Shown: piece by piece, positions 1-13,508 of the stretch
Position numbering within the stretch: position 1 is the stretch's first letter
How the letters are laid out: every line of letters starts with the position of its first letter
Assembly: GCF_037126465.1 (NCBI RefSeq)
Contig: NC_088209.1
Location: 9,618,052-9,682,051 of the forward strand
Direction: 5' to 3'
DNA from: Ornithodoros turicata
Lineage: Eukaryota > Arthropoda > Arachnida > Ixodida > Argasidae
DNA length: 64,000 bases
Made by a program: the position numbers and the translations under genes
Notes under the pieces: generated by a model
Database searches by the model: none
The model's input: only the letters and a program-made list of their open reading frames with translations
Told to the model about the DNA's origin: nothing

Positions 1-3000
1 CTTTCATATATAAATATTAACAGAAATAGCTTAGGACACCTTTAATAGCATTTTGATATCAAATTACATTAAGCCCCCAAGTTGACGAAATTGACCATTT
101 TGCCATTTCGAGTGCCGTTTTGGAAGCGATTTTGTCAAACGCGACCTCTCAGGGTGCAACAAGGGAACAAGGTACGGGGTCCAAACCCCTTGGTCTGACT
201 TTCATATATAAATATTAACAGAAATAGCTTAGGACACCTTTAATAGCATTTTGATATCAAATTACATTAAGCCCCCAAGTTGACGAAATTGACCATTTTG
301 CCATTTCGAGTGCCGTTTTGGAAGCGATTTTGTCAAACGCGACCTCTCAGGGTGCAACAAGGGAACAAGGTACGGGGTCCAAACCCCTTGGTCTGACTTT
401 CATATATAAATATTAACAGAAATAGCTTAGGACACCTTTAATAGCATTTTGATATCAAATTACATTAAGCCCCCAAGTTGACGAAATTGACCATTTTGCC
501 ATTTCGAGTGCCGTTTTGGAAGCGATTTTGTCAAACGCGACCTCTCAGGGTGCAACAAGGGAACAAGGTACGGGGTCCAAACCCCTTGGTCTGACTTTCA
601 TATATAAATATTAACAGAAATAGCTTAGGACACCTTTAATAGCATTTTGATATCAAATTACATTAAGCCCCCAAGTTGACGAAATTGACCATTTTGCCAT
701 TTCGAGTGCCGTTTTGGAAGCGATTTTGTCAAACGCGACCTCTCAGGGTGCAACAAGGGAACAAGGTACGGGGTCCAAACCCCTTGGTCTGACTTTCATA
801 TATAAATATTAACAGAAATAGCTTAGGACACCTTTAATAGCATTTTGATATCAAATTACATTAAGCCCCCAAGTTGACGAAATTGACCATTTTGCCATTT
901 CGAGTGCCGTTTTGGAAGCGATTTTGTCAAACGCGACCTCTCAGGGTGCAACAAGGGAGCAAGGTACGGGGTCCAAACCCCTTGGTCTGACTTTCATATA
1001 TAAATATTAACAGAAATAGCTTAGGACACCTTTAATAGCATTTTGATATCAAATTACATTAAGCCCCCAAGTTGACGAAATTGACCATTTTGCCATTTCG
1101 AGTGCCGTTTTGGAAGCGATTTTGTCAAACGCGACCTCTCAGGGTGCAACAAGGGAGCAAGGTACGGGGTCCAAACCCCTTGGTCTGACTTTCATATATA
1201 AATATTAACAGAAATAGCTTAGGACACCTTTAATAGCATTTTGATATCAAATTACATTAAGCCCCCAAGTTGACGAAATTGACCATTTTGCCATTTCGAG
1301 TGCCGTTTTGGAAGCGATTTTGTCAAACGCGACCTCTCAGGGTGCAACAAGGGAGCAAGGTACGGGGTCCAAACCCCTTGGTCTGACTTTCATATATAAA
1401 TATTAACAGAAATAGCTTAGGACACCTTTAATAGCATTTTGATATCAAATTACATTAAGCCCCCAAGTTGACGAAATTGACCATTTTGCCATTTCGAGTG
1501 CCGTTTTGGAAGCGATTTTGTCAAACGCGACCTCTCAGGGTGCAACAAGGGAGCAAGGTACGGGGTCCAAACCCCTTGGTCTGACTTTCATATATAAATA
1601 TTAACAGAAATAGCTTAGGACACCTTTAATAGCATTTTGATATCAAATTACATTAAGCCCCCAAGTTGACGAAATTGACCATTTTGCCATTTCGAGTGCC
1701 GTTTTGGAAGCGATTTTGTCAAACGCGACCTCTCAGGGTGCAACAAGGGAGCAAGGTACGGGGTCCAAACCCCTTGGTCTGACTTTCATATATAAATATT
1801 AACAGAAATAGCTTAGGACACCTTTAATAGCATTTTGATATCAAATTACATTAAGCCCCCAAGTTGACGAAATTGACCATTTTGCCATTTCGAGTGCCGT
1901 TTTGGAAGCGATTTTGTCAAACGCGACCTCTCAGGGTGCAACAAGGGAACAAGGTACGGGGTCCAAACCCCTTGGTCTGACTTTCATATATAAATATTAA
2001 CAGAATTAGCTTAGGACACCTTTAATAACATTTTGATATCAAATTACATTAAGCCCCCAAGTTGACGAAATTGACCATTTTGCCATTTCGAGTGCCGTTT
2101 TGGAAGCGATTTTGTCAAACGCGACCTCTCAGGGTGCAACAAGGGAACAAGGTACGGGGTCCAAACCCCTTGGTCTGACTTTCATATATAAATATTAACA
2201 GAATTAGCTTAGGACACCTTTAATAACATTTTGATATCAAATTACATTAAGCCCCCAAGTTGACGAAATTGACCATTTTGCCATTTCGAGTGCCGTTTTG
2301 GAAGCGATTTTGTCAAACGCGACCTCTCAGGGTGCAACAAGGGAACAAGGTACGGGGTCCAAACCCCTTGGTCTGACTTTCATATATAAATATTAACAGA
2401 AATAGCTTAGGACACCTTTAATAGCATTTTGATATCAAATTACATTAAGCCCCCAAGTTGACGAAATTGACCATTTTGCCATTTCGAGTGCCGTTTTGGA
2501 AGCGATTTTGTCAAACGCGACCTCTCAGGGTGCAACAAGGGAGCAAGGTACGGGGTCCAAACCCCTTGGTCTGACTTTCATATATAAATATTAACAGAAA
2601 TAGCTTAGGACACCTTTAATAGCATTTTGATATCAAATTACATTAAGCCCCCAAGTTGACGAAATTGACCATTTTGCCATTTCGAGTGCCGTTTTGGAAG
2701 CGATTTTGTCAAACGCGACCTCTCAGGGTGCAACAAGGGAACAAGGTACGGGGTCCAAACCCCTTGGTCTGACTTTCATATATAAATATTAACAGAATTA
2801 GCTTAGGACACCTTTAATAACATTTTGATATCAAATTACATTAAGCCCCCAAGTTGACGAAATTGACCATTTTGCCATTTCGAGTGCCGTTTTGGAAGCG
2901 ATTTTGTCAAACGCGACCTCTCAGGGTGCAACAAGGGAACAAGGTACGGGGTCCAAACCCCTTGGTCTGACTTTCATATATAAATATTAACAGAATTAGC

Positions 3001-6000
3001 TTAGGACACCTTTAATAACATTTTGATATCAAATTACATTAAGCCCCCAAGTTGACGAAATTGACCATTTTGCCATTTCGAGTGCCGTTTTGGAAGCGAT
3101 TTTGTCAAACGCGACCTCTCAGGGTGCAACAAGGGAACAAGGTACGGGGTCCAAACCCCTTGGTCTGACTTTCATATATAAATATTAACAGAATTAGCTT
3201 AGGACACCTTTAATAACATTTTGATATCAAATTACATTAAGCCCCCAAGTTGACGAAATTGACCATTTTGCCATTTCGAGTGCCGTTTTGGAAGCGATTT
3301 TGTCAAACGCGACCTCTCAGGGTGCAACAAGGGAACAAGGTACGGGGTCCAAACCCCTTGGTCTGACTTTCATATATAAATATTAACAGAATTAGCTTAG
3401 GACACCTTTAATAACATTTTGATATCAAATTACATTAAGCCCCCAAGTTGACGAAATTGACCATTTTGCCATTTCGAGTGCCGTTTTGGAAGCGATTTTG
3501 TCAAACGCGACCTCTCAGGGTGCAACAAGGGAACAAGGTACGGGGTCCAAACCCCTTGGTCTGACTTTCATATATAAATATTAACAGAATTAGCTTAGGA
3601 CACCTTTAATAACATTTTGATATCAAATTACATTAAGCCCCCAAGTTGACGAAATTGACCATTTTGCCATTTCGAGTGCCGTTTTGGAAGCGATTTTGTC
3701 AAACGCGACCTCTCAGGGTGCAACAAGGGAACAAGGTACGGGGTCCAAACCCCTTGGTCTGACTTTCATATATAAATATTAACAGAATTAGCTTAGGACA
3801 CCTTTAATAACATTTTGATATCAAATTACATTAAGCCCCCAAGTTGACGAAATTGACCATTTTGCCATTTCGAGTGCCGTTTTGGAAGCGATTTTGTCAA
3901 ACGCGACCTCTCAGGGTGCAACAAGGGAACAAGGTACGGGGTCCAAACCCCTTGGTCTGACTTTCATATATAAATATTAACAGAATTAGCTTAGGACACC
4001 TTTAATAACATTTTGATATCAAATTACATTAAGCCCCCAAGTTGACGAAATTGACCATTTTGCCATTTCGAGTGCCGTTTTGGAAGCGATTTTGTCAAAC
4101 GCGACCTCTCAGGGTGCAACAAGGGAACAAGGTACGGGGTCCAAACCCCTTGGTCTGACTTTCATATATAAATATTAACAGAATTAGCTTAGGACACCTT
4201 TAATAACATTTTGATATCAAATTACATTAAGCCCCCAAGTTGACGAAATTGACCATTTTGCCATTTCGAGTGCCGTTTTGGAAGCGATTTTGTCAAACGC
4301 GACCTCTCAGGGTGCAACAAGGGAACAAGGTACGGGGTCCAAACCCCTTGGTCTGACTTTCATATATAAATATTAACAGAATTAGCTTAGGACACCTTTA
4401 ATAACATTTTGATATGAAATTACGTTAAGCCCCCAAGTTGACGAAATTGACCATTTTGCCATTTCGAGTGCCGTTTTGGAAGCGATTTTGTCAAACGCGA
4501 CCTCTCAGGGTGCAACAAGGGAACAAGGTACGGGGTCCAAACCCCTTGGTCTGACTTTCATATATAAATATTAACAGAATTAGCTTAGGACACCTTTAAT
4601 AACATTTTGATATGAAATTACGTTAAGCCCCCAAGTTGACGAAATTGACCATTTTGCCATTTCGAGTGCCGTTTTGGAAGCGATTTTGTCAAACGCGACC
4701 TCTCAGGGTGCAACAAGGGAACAAGGTACGGGGTCCAAACCCCTTGGTCTGACTTTCATATATAAATATTAACAGAAATAGCTTAGGACACCTTTAATAG
4801 CATTTTGATATCAAATTACATTAAGCCCCCAAGTTGACGAAATTGACCATTTTGCCATTTCGAGTGCCGTTTTGGAAGCGATTTTGTCAAACGCGACCTC
4901 TCAGGGTGCAACAAGGGAACAAGGTACGGGGTCCAAACCCCTTGGTCTGACTTTCATATATAAATATTAACAGAAATAGCTTAGGACACCTTTAATAGCA
5001 TTTTGATATCAAATTACATTAAGCCCCCAAGTTGACGAAATTGACCATTTTGCCATTTCGAGTGCCGTTTTGGAAGCGATTTTGTCAAACGCGACCTCTC
5101 AGGGTGCAACAAGGGAGCAAGGTACGGGGTCCAAACCCCTTGGTCTGACTTTCATATATAAATATTAACAGAAATAGCTTAGGACACCTTTAATAGCATT
5201 TTGATATCAAATTACATTAAGCCCCCAAGTTGACGAAATTGACCATTTTGCCATTTCGAGTGCCGTTTTGGAAGCGATTTTGTCAAACGCGACCTCTCAG
5301 GGTGCAACAAGGGAACAAGGTACGGGGTCCAAACCCCTTGGTCTGACTTTCATATATAAATATTAACAGAATTAGCTTAGGACACCTTTAATAACATTTT
5401 GATATGAAATTACGTTAAGCCCCCAAGTTGACGAAATTGACCATTTTGCCATTTCGAGTGCCGTTTTGGAAGCGATTTTGTCAAACGCGACCTCTCAGGG
5501 TGCAACAAGGGAACAAGGTACGGGGTCCAAACCCCTTGGTCTGACTTTCATATATAAATATTAACAGAAATAGCTTAGGACACCTTTAATAACATTTTGA
5601 TATGAAATTACGTTAAGCCCCCAAGTTGACGAAATTGACCATTTTGCCATTTCGAGTGCCGTTTTGGAAGCGATTTTGTCAAACGCGACCTCTCAGGGTG
5701 CAACAAGGGAACAAGGTACGGGGTCCAAACCCCTTGGTCTGACTTTCATATATAAATATTAACAGAATTAGCTTAGGACACCTTTAATAACATTTTGATA
5801 TGAAATTACGTTAAGCCCCCAAGTTGACGAAATTGACCATTTTGCCATTTCGAGTGCCGTTTTGGAAGCGATTTTGTCAAACGCGACCTCTCAGTGTGCA
5901 ACAAGGGAGCAAGGTACGGGGTCCAAACCCCTTGGTCTGACTTTCATATATAAATATTAACAGAATTAGCTTAGGACACCTTTAATAACATTTTGATATG

Positions 6001-9000
6001 AAATTACGTTAAGCCCCCAAGTTGACGAAATTGACCATTTTGCCATTTCGAGTGCCGTTTTGGAAGCGATTTTGTCAAACGCGACCTCTCAGGGTGCAAC
6101 AAGGGAACAAGGTACGGGGTCCAAACCCCTTGGTCTGACTTTCATATATAAATATTAACAGAATTAGCTTAGGACACCTTTAATAACATTTTGATATGAA
6201 ATTACGTTAAGCCCCCAAGTTGACGAAATTGACCATTTTGCCATTTCGAGTGCCGTTTTGGAAGCGATTTTGTCAAACGCGACCTCTCAGGGTGCAACAA
6301 GGGAACAAGGTACGGGGTCCAAACCCCTTGGTCTGACTTTCATATATAAATATTAACAGAATTAGCTTAGGACACCTTTAATAACATTTTGATATGAAAT
6401 TACGTTAAGCCCCCAAGTTGACGAAATTGACCATTTTGCCATTTCGAGTGCCGTTTTGGAAGCGATTTTGTCAAACGCGACCTCTCAGGGTGCAACAAGG
6501 GAACAAGGTACGGGGTCCAAACCCCTTGGTCTGACTTTCATATATAAATATTAACAGAATTAGCTTAGGACACCTTTAATAACATTTTGATATGAAATTA
6601 CGTTAAGCCCCCAAGTTGACGAAATTGACCATTTTGCCATTTCGAGTGCCGTTTTGGAAGCGATTTTGTCAAACGCGACCTCTCAGTGTGCAACAAGGGA
6701 GCAAGGTACGGGGTCCAAACCCCTTGGTCTGACTTTCATATATAAATATTAACAGAATTAGCTTAGGACACCTTTAATAACATTTTGATATGAAATTACG
6801 TTAAGCCCCCAAGTTGACGAAATTGACCATTTTGCCATTTCGAGTGCCGTTTTGGAAGCGATTTTGTCAAACGCGACCTCTCAGGGTGCAACAAGGGAAC
6901 AAGGTACGGGGTCCAAACCCCTTGGTCTGACTTTCATATATAAATATTAACAGAATTAGCTTAGGACACCTTTAATAACATTTTGATATGAAATTACGTT
7001 AAGCCCCCAAGTTGACGAAATTGACCATTTTGCCATTTCGAGTGCCGTTTTGGAAGCGATTTTGTCAAACGCGACCTCTCAGGGTGCAACAAGGGAACAA
7101 GGTACGGGGTCCAAACCCCTTGGTCTGACTTTCATATATAAATATTAACAGAATTAGCTTAGGACACCTTTAATAACATTTTGATATGAAATTACGTTAA
7201 GCCCCCAAGTTGACGAAATTGACCATTTTGCCATTTCGAGTGCCGTTTTGGAAGCGATTTTGTCAAACGCGACCTCTCAGGGTGCAACAAGGGAACAAGG
7301 TACGGGGTCCAAACCCCTTGGTCTGACTTTCATATATAAATATTAACAGAATTAGCTTAGGACACCTTTAATAACATTTTGATATGAAATTACGTTAAGC
7401 CCCCAAGTTGACGAAATTGACCATTTTGCCATTTCGAGTGCCGTTTTGGAAGCGATTTTGTCAAACGCGACCTCTCAGTGTGCAACAAGGGAACAAGGTA
7501 CGGGGTCCAAACCCCTTGGTCTGACTTTCATATATAAATATTAACAGAATTAGCTTAGGACACCTTTAATAACATTTTGATATGAAATTACGTTAAGCCC
7601 CCAAGTTGACGAAATTGACCATTTTGCCATTTCGAGTGCCGTTTTGGAAGCGATTTTGTCAAACGCGACCTCTCAGGGTGCAACAAGGGAACAAGGTACG
7701 GGGTCCAAACCCCTTGGTCTGACTTTCATATATAAATATTAACAGAATTAGCTTAGGACACCTTTAATAACATTTTGATATGAAATTACGTTAAGCCCCC
7801 AAGTTGACGAAATTGACCATTTTGCCATTTCGAGTGCCGTTTTGGAAGCGATTTTGTCAAACGCGACCTCTCAGGGTGCAACAAGGGAACAAGGTACGGG
7901 GTCCAAACCCCTTGGTCTGACTTTCATATATAAATATTAACAGAATTAGCTTAGGACACCTTTAATAACATTTTGATATGAAATTACGTTAAGCCCCCAA
8001 GTTGACGAAATTGACCATTTTGCCATTTCGAGTGCCGTTTTGGAAGCGATTTTGTCAAACGCGACCTCTCAGTGTGCAACAAGGGAACAAGGTACGGGGT
8101 CCAAACCCCTTGGTCTGACTTTCATATATAAATATTAACAGAATTAGCTTAGGACACCTTTAATAACATTTTGATATGAAATTACGTTAAGCCCCCAAGT
8201 TGACGAAATTGACCATTTTGCCATTTCGAGTGCCGTTTTGGAAGCGATTTTGTCAAACGCGACCTCTCAGGGTGCAACAAGGGAACAAGGTACGGGGTCC
8301 AAACCCCTTGGTCTGACTTTCATATATAAATATTAACAGAATTAGCTTAGGACACCTTTAATAACATTTTGATATGAAATTACGTTAAGCCCCCAAGTTG
8401 ACGAAATTGACCATTTTGCCATTTCGAGTGCCGTTTTGGAAGCGATTTTGTCAAACGCGACCTCTCAGTGTGCAACAAGGGAACAAGGTACGGGGTCCAA
8501 ACCCCTTGGTCTGACTTTCATATATAAATATTAACAGAATTAGCTTAGGACACCTTTAATAACATTTTGATATGAAATTACGTTAAGCCCCCAAGTTGAC
8601 GAAATTGACCATTTTGCCATTTCGAGTGCCGTTTTGGAAGCGATTTTGTCAAACGCGACCTCTCAGGGTGCAACAAGGGAACAAGGTACGGGGTCCAAAC
8701 CCCTTGGTCTGACTTTCATATATAAATATTAACAGAATTAGCTTAGGACACCTTTAATAACATTTTGATATGAAATTACGTTAAGCCCCCAAGTTGACGA
8801 AATTGACCATTTTGCCATTTCGAGTGCCGTTTTGGAAGCGATTTTGTCAAACGCGACCTCTCAGGGTGCAACAAGGGAACAAGGTACGGGGTCCAAACCC
8901 CTTGGTCTGACTTTCATATATAAATATTAACAGAATTAGCTTAGGACACCTTTAATAACATTTTGATATGAAATTACGTTAAGCCCCCAAGTTGACGAAA

Positions 9001-11092
9001 TTGACCATTTTGCCATTTCGAGTGCCGTTTTGGAAGCGATTTTGTCAAACGCGACCTCTCAGTGTGCAACAAGGGAACAAGGTACGGGGTCCAAACCCCT
9101 TGGTCTGACTTTCATATATAAATATTAACAGAATTAGCTTAGGACACCTTTAATAACATTTTGATATGAAATTACGTTAAGCCCCCAAGTTGACGAAATT
9201 GACCATTTTGCCATTTCGAGTGCCGTTTTGGAAGCGATTTTGTCAAACGCGACCTCTCAGGGTGCAACAAGGGAACAAGGTACGGGGTCCAAACCCCTTG
9301 GTCTGACTTTCATATATAAATATTAACAGAATTAGCTTAGGACACCTTTAATAACATTTTGATATGAAATTACGTTAAGCCCCCAAGTTGACGAAATTGA
9401 CCATTTTGCCATTTCGAGTGCCGTTTTGGAAGCGATTTTGTCAAACGCGACCTCTCAGGGTGCAACAAGGGAACAAGGTACGGGGTCCAAACCCCTTGGT
9501 CTGACTTTCATATATAAATATTAACAGAATTAGCTTAGGACACCTTTAATAACATTTTGATATGAAATTACGTTAAGCCCCCAAGTTGACGAAATTGACC
9601 ATTTTGCCATTTCGAGTGCCGTTTTGGAAGCGATTTTGTCAAACGCGACCTCTCAGGGTGCAACAAGGGAACAAGGTACGGGGTCCAAACCCCTTGGTCT
9701 GACTTTCATATATAAATATTAACAGAATTAGCTTAGGACACCTTTAATAACATTTTGATATGAAATTACGTTAAGCCCCCAAGTTGACGAAATTGACCAT
9801 TTTGCCATTTCGAGTGCCGTTTTGGAAGCGATTTTGTCAAACGCGACCTCTCAGGGTGCAACAAGGGAACAAGGTACGGGGTCCAAACCCCTTGGTCTGA
9901 CTTTCATATATAAATATTAACAGAATTAGCTTAGGACACCTTTAATAACATTTTGATATGAAATTACGTTAAGCCCCCAAGTTGACGAAATTGACCATTT
10001 TGCCATTTCGAGTGCCGTTTTGGAAGCGATTTTGTCAAACGCGACCTCTCAGGGTGCAACAAGGGAACAAGGTACGGGGTCCAAACCCCTTGGTCTGACT
10101 TTCATATATAAATATTAACAGAATTAGCTTAGGACACCTTTAATAACATTTTGATATGAAATTACGTTAAGCCCCCAAGTTGACGAAATTGACCATTTTG
10201 CCATTTCGAGTGCCGTTTTGGAAGCGATTTTGTCAAACGCGACCTCTCAGTGTGCAACAAGGGAACAAGGTACGGGGTCCAAACCCCTTGGTCTGACTTT
10301 CATATATAAATATTAACAGAATTAGCTTAGGACACCTTTAATAACATTTTGATATGAAATTACGTTAAGCCCCCAAGTTGACGAAATTGACCATTTTGCC
10401 ATTTCGAGTGCCGTTTTGGAAGCGATTTTGTCAAACGCGACCTCTCAGTGTGCAACAAGGGAACAAGGTACGGGGTCCAAACCCCTTGGTCTGACTTTCA
10501 TATATAAATATTAACAGAATTAGCTTAGGACACCTTTAATAACATTTTGATATGAAATTACGTTAAGCCCCCAAGTTGACGAAATTGACCATTTTGCCAT
10601 TTCGAGTGCCGTTTTGGAAGCGATTTTGTCAAACGCGACCTCTCAGGGTGCAACAAGGGAACAAGGTACGGGGTCCAAACCCCTTGGTCTGACTTTCATA
10701 TATAAATATTAACAGAATTAGCTTAGGACACCTTTAATAACATTTTGATATGAAATTACGTTAAGCCCCCAAGTTGACGAAATTGACCATTTTGCCATTT
10801 CGAGTGCCGTTTTGGAAGCGATTTTGTCAAACGCGACCTCTCAGGGTGCAACAAGGGAACAAGGTACGGGGTCCAAACCCCTTGGTCTGACTTTCATATA
10901 TAAATATTAACAGAATTAGCTTAGGACACCTTTAATAACATTTTGATATGAAATTACGTTAAGCCCCCAAGTTGACGAAATTGACCATTTTGCCATTTCG
11001 AGTGCCGTTTTGGAAGCGATTTTGTCAAACGCGACCTCTCAGTGTGCAACAGGGGAACAAAGTACGAGGTTCAAACCCCGGCAGTGATCTTA
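1..11092. repeat. 198-bp satellite array, 56 monomers
   Basis: The stretch is a head-to-tail array: the motif ctttcatata recurs at 1, 199, 397 and every 198 bp up to 10891, giving 56 monomers; the last monomer is diverged and runs to 11092. The array continues beyond the left edge. Monomers are nearly identical and differ at a few diagnostic sites: agaaat/agaatt, taatagc/taataac, gatatcaaattacatt/gatatgaaattacgtt, cagggtg/cagtgtg and gggaac/gggagc. Monomers 0-9, 12-13 and 24-26 (counting from 0) are mostly one haplotype, 10-11 and 14-21 a second, and 22-23 and 27-55 a third. There is no coding potential and no unique spacer between units. Related single units occur at 15.7 and 24.2 kb. Such homogeneity fits recent unequal exchange (general knowledge). 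Confidence 0.98.
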
Positions 11093-11141
11093 CTTTCACA
11101 TATACATATTACATAATCAGCTTAGGATATCTTTATTATCA

Positions 11142-11153
11142 TCGTTACATCAT
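11142..11153. repeat. Target-site duplication, left copy
   Basis: The 12-mer tcgttacatcat here is repeated exactly at 15661-15672, on the far side of the Penelope-like palindrome. Sequence outside both copies belongs to the satellite-related unit: the left side ends a diverged monomer and the right side resumes at gtgatattaagcccc. The whole palindrome therefore appears to have entered as one insert. Confidence 0.8.
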
Positions 11154-11201
11154 ATAAAGAAGATACAGAAACCGACACTGAAGAATTTTGTTTAAGTTTA
11201 A

Positions 11202-11247
11202 TTTGTACAAGCTTTCGCGTGGAGGTCCACGCTTCCTCAGGTACAAA
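11202..11247 (-). ncRNA. Small hammerhead-ribozyme motif, PLE copy A
   Basis: Read on the minus strand, the 46 nt have stem I TTTGTAC/GTACAAA, the core CTGAGGA (fits CUGANGA), stem II GCGTGG/CCACGC with loop ACCT, then GAAA, two bases GC, and TT before the 3' stem I strand. This matches the hammerhead layout with stem III almost absent. Small hammerheads of this kind are known from Penelope-like elements and are reported to work best as dimers (established). Predicted cleavage follows the second T before GTACAAA. It is sequence-identical to the copy at 15534-15579. Confidence 0.75.
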
Positions 11248-11602
11248 GTGAAGTGGTGACACACATAAGTATATATAGTATAGCCATATACACGACTAAA
11301 CATACTGCTGTACAAAGAAAGGGAAGGGGAAGGAGATATGGTGCCACATGTCTGTGTACAATGAATAGCTGGGCAGACGGATAAGTGACCTCTAACCGTT
11401 TAAGAACAGTAAAAGGTGTTGTTGTGAACAAAAAGGCTCGCCAACCCAGTTTCGCGGAAGGGGGGTCAGGAGTATGGGAAACGAGTGGCCCAGAATGGAC
11501 AAAAGGGAAGGTTACGGATTATCTAACGGAGTACCAGACGATGACTGAAAGTGGGGATTCAAAAATTGTGCACAAATAAATATAGATATATAACTATTAA
11601 AT

Positions 11603-13508
11603 TTACATAAGCGGATATAACGAGCCTGGACTAATATTAAGACCATTTGGTGAGAGACACTTGAATTGCGAAATTAAGTAGGACTCTCTATTCTTACGTT
11701 TGATGTCGGTGCGGAACCCAGATTCTAGCAATATAATTTTCAAATCAGTTTCAAAATCGTGATTAGGTTGATTGAAGTGAATGGCGACAGGAGTTTGGCG
11801 GGCATTTAGGATATCAAATTTGTGGCCATAAAATCTTTTTCTCATTGTGTTGGAGGTTTCACCGATGTATTGTGAATTGCACTTGCAGCAGAATATCAAG
11901 TAACAAATATTAGGTGAATTACAGTGGAGTGAATGACGAATTTTCAAACAGAAGTCACCCAAAGTGCTACGGGCAATGGTGGACGGCGCGATGAATTTAC
12001 AGGTCTGGCACCGTGTACTACCACAGGGATAACAACCCGTCGAGCGCTTCATCATGCATGATGACGTGAGGATGTCGTGCAAATTTTTCGATCTACGGAA
12101 TGCTACTAATGGGGGAGTGGGAAAAATTTCCTTTAATTGCTCGTCAGCATGTAATACATTGAGGTGGCGTCTAAGAATGGAATTGGTATTGACAAGTGAT
12201 TTATGATATGTGGTGGATAAAACTACATTACTTAAGTCCTCTTTGCGTTTCGGGGTGAATAAGGACTCCCTGGATAGGCTAGATGATTTGGCAAACGAGT
12301 CATGGATGAGTTCAAATGGGTACTTTCTTTTTTCGAAATCAGATACCATTTGCTGAGCATGTTTTACAAAATCAGTCTGATGTGAGCAGATCCGTTTCAG
12401 GCGCAAGAACTGACCATATGGAATACTCTTTTCCTGGTGATTGGGATGATAGCTTTCATAGTGGAGATATTGGCGCTTGTCCGTTGGTTTCTTGTATAGT
12501 TCAGTTGTCAGCCTACCAGATTTACATGACACTGTCACATCAAGGAAGTTGATGGATGACCTTGAATAGTTACAGGTAAATTTCATTTTGCTATGCAGAG
12601 AATTGAAGTGATCAAAAAATTACTGCAGAGATGCCTCATCACCAGACCAGAGGACAAAAATGTCGTCGATGAACCTGTGATATATAAGTGGCTTAACGGG
12701 GAAAGAATTGAGGGCTGAGTTTTCAAAACGACCCATGAATAAATTGGCATAATTAGGTGAGACCCGGGAGCCCATGGCAGCGCCATGAATTTGGACGAAG
12801 TGTTGATCGTTGAATACGAAGTTATTACAGCTAAGAACTAGTTCTAACAGGGGCATGATAGCGGGCATGGGAAGAATATCGGAAGGGTGAGAATTAAGGA
12901 AGTGTTCAACAGCAGAGAGACCTTCGTCATTGGGAATGTTAGTGTATAGCGAAACGACATCCATTGTTGCCAACAAAATGTCAGCATGGTTACTGAAATG
13001 GTCATGGACAGCGTTAATTTTGGAAAGAAAATCGTTTGTGTCTTTGACAAAGGATGGGAGAAGGGGTGGGATGTGTTTGATGCAGTGGTCAGCAACTAAG
13101 GATAATATCTCTGTCGGTGTGTTTATTCCTGAAATAATGGGTCTCCCAGGGTTATTGGGTTTATGAGCTTTGATCAAAAGATAAAAATTACCTGGTGTGA
13201 CGTTCTTAGGGCGCAAGAATTTGGAAATATGGGACGGGATAAGTTTATACTAGTGACGAGTTCATCAATTTTCTTATTAAGAAGAAGACAAAAGGAAGGG
13301 GTTGGATCCTGATCGATAGCTCTGTAGAACGAGCGGTCACTCAACTGCCTGTCCGCCTCCGCGACGTAGTCGGATGTATTGAGAACCACTATACCGCCAC
13401 CCTTGTCCGCTGGTCTGACAATAATGTCATTACGGGCTTTAAGATTTCGTAGCGCTACTTTCTCACAATTAGACAAGTTATTGTCTATTATGTTAGTTAA
13501 GTTAAGTC
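11603..13508 (-). pseudogene. Penelope-like RT / GIY-YIG endonuclease, copy A
   Basis: Three reading-frame pieces make up one broken protein that would reverse-transcribe element RNA and cut the target. The first (13476-13174) has ADKGGGIVV and SDRSFY, typical of the region before the Penelope RT. The second (13216-12620) has PGRPIISG, motif A ATMDVVSLYTNIP, motif B GAAMGSRVSPNYANLF and the catalytic FIDDIF. The third (12586-11603) has INFLDVTV, a cysteine cluster YPCGSTRCQTC and a GIY-YIG core (CYLIFC, then QYIGET). Breaks: a frameshift near 13216-13235, and an in-frame TAA at 12620-12622 where a glutamine codon CAA is the likely ancestor. Both breaks are also in copy B. The N-terminal region is missing. 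Identification is secure; activity is excluded by the breaks. Confidence 0.93.

Larger units (their letters stand above)
11154..13508 (-). mobile_element. Penelope-like retroelement, copy A (5'-truncated)
   Basis: This minus-strand copy begins inside the coding region at 13508 and ends at 11154 next to the target duplication. It contains a reverse transcriptase, a GIY-YIG endonuclease and, near its 3' end, a hammerhead-like fold. Its part from 13270 to 11154 is an inverted, roughly 99% identical copy of 13509-15628. It keeps about 240 bp of extra 5' coding sequence (13271-13508) that copy B lacks. Full Penelope-like ORFs are longer (family knowledge), so this copy is 5'-truncated, as expected for target-primed reverse transcription. 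The 3' tail after the shared region is short here and about 30 bp longer in copy B. Confidence 0.93.

Noticed and set aside
1..11092. CRISPR-like regular array
   Set aside because: The 198-bp period is uninterrupted, with no unique spacers, no cas genes and a eukaryotic context. It is a satellite.
12844..13166. Open frames opposite or shifted to the Penelope RT
   Set aside because: Shadow frames of the RT region, duplicated in both arms.
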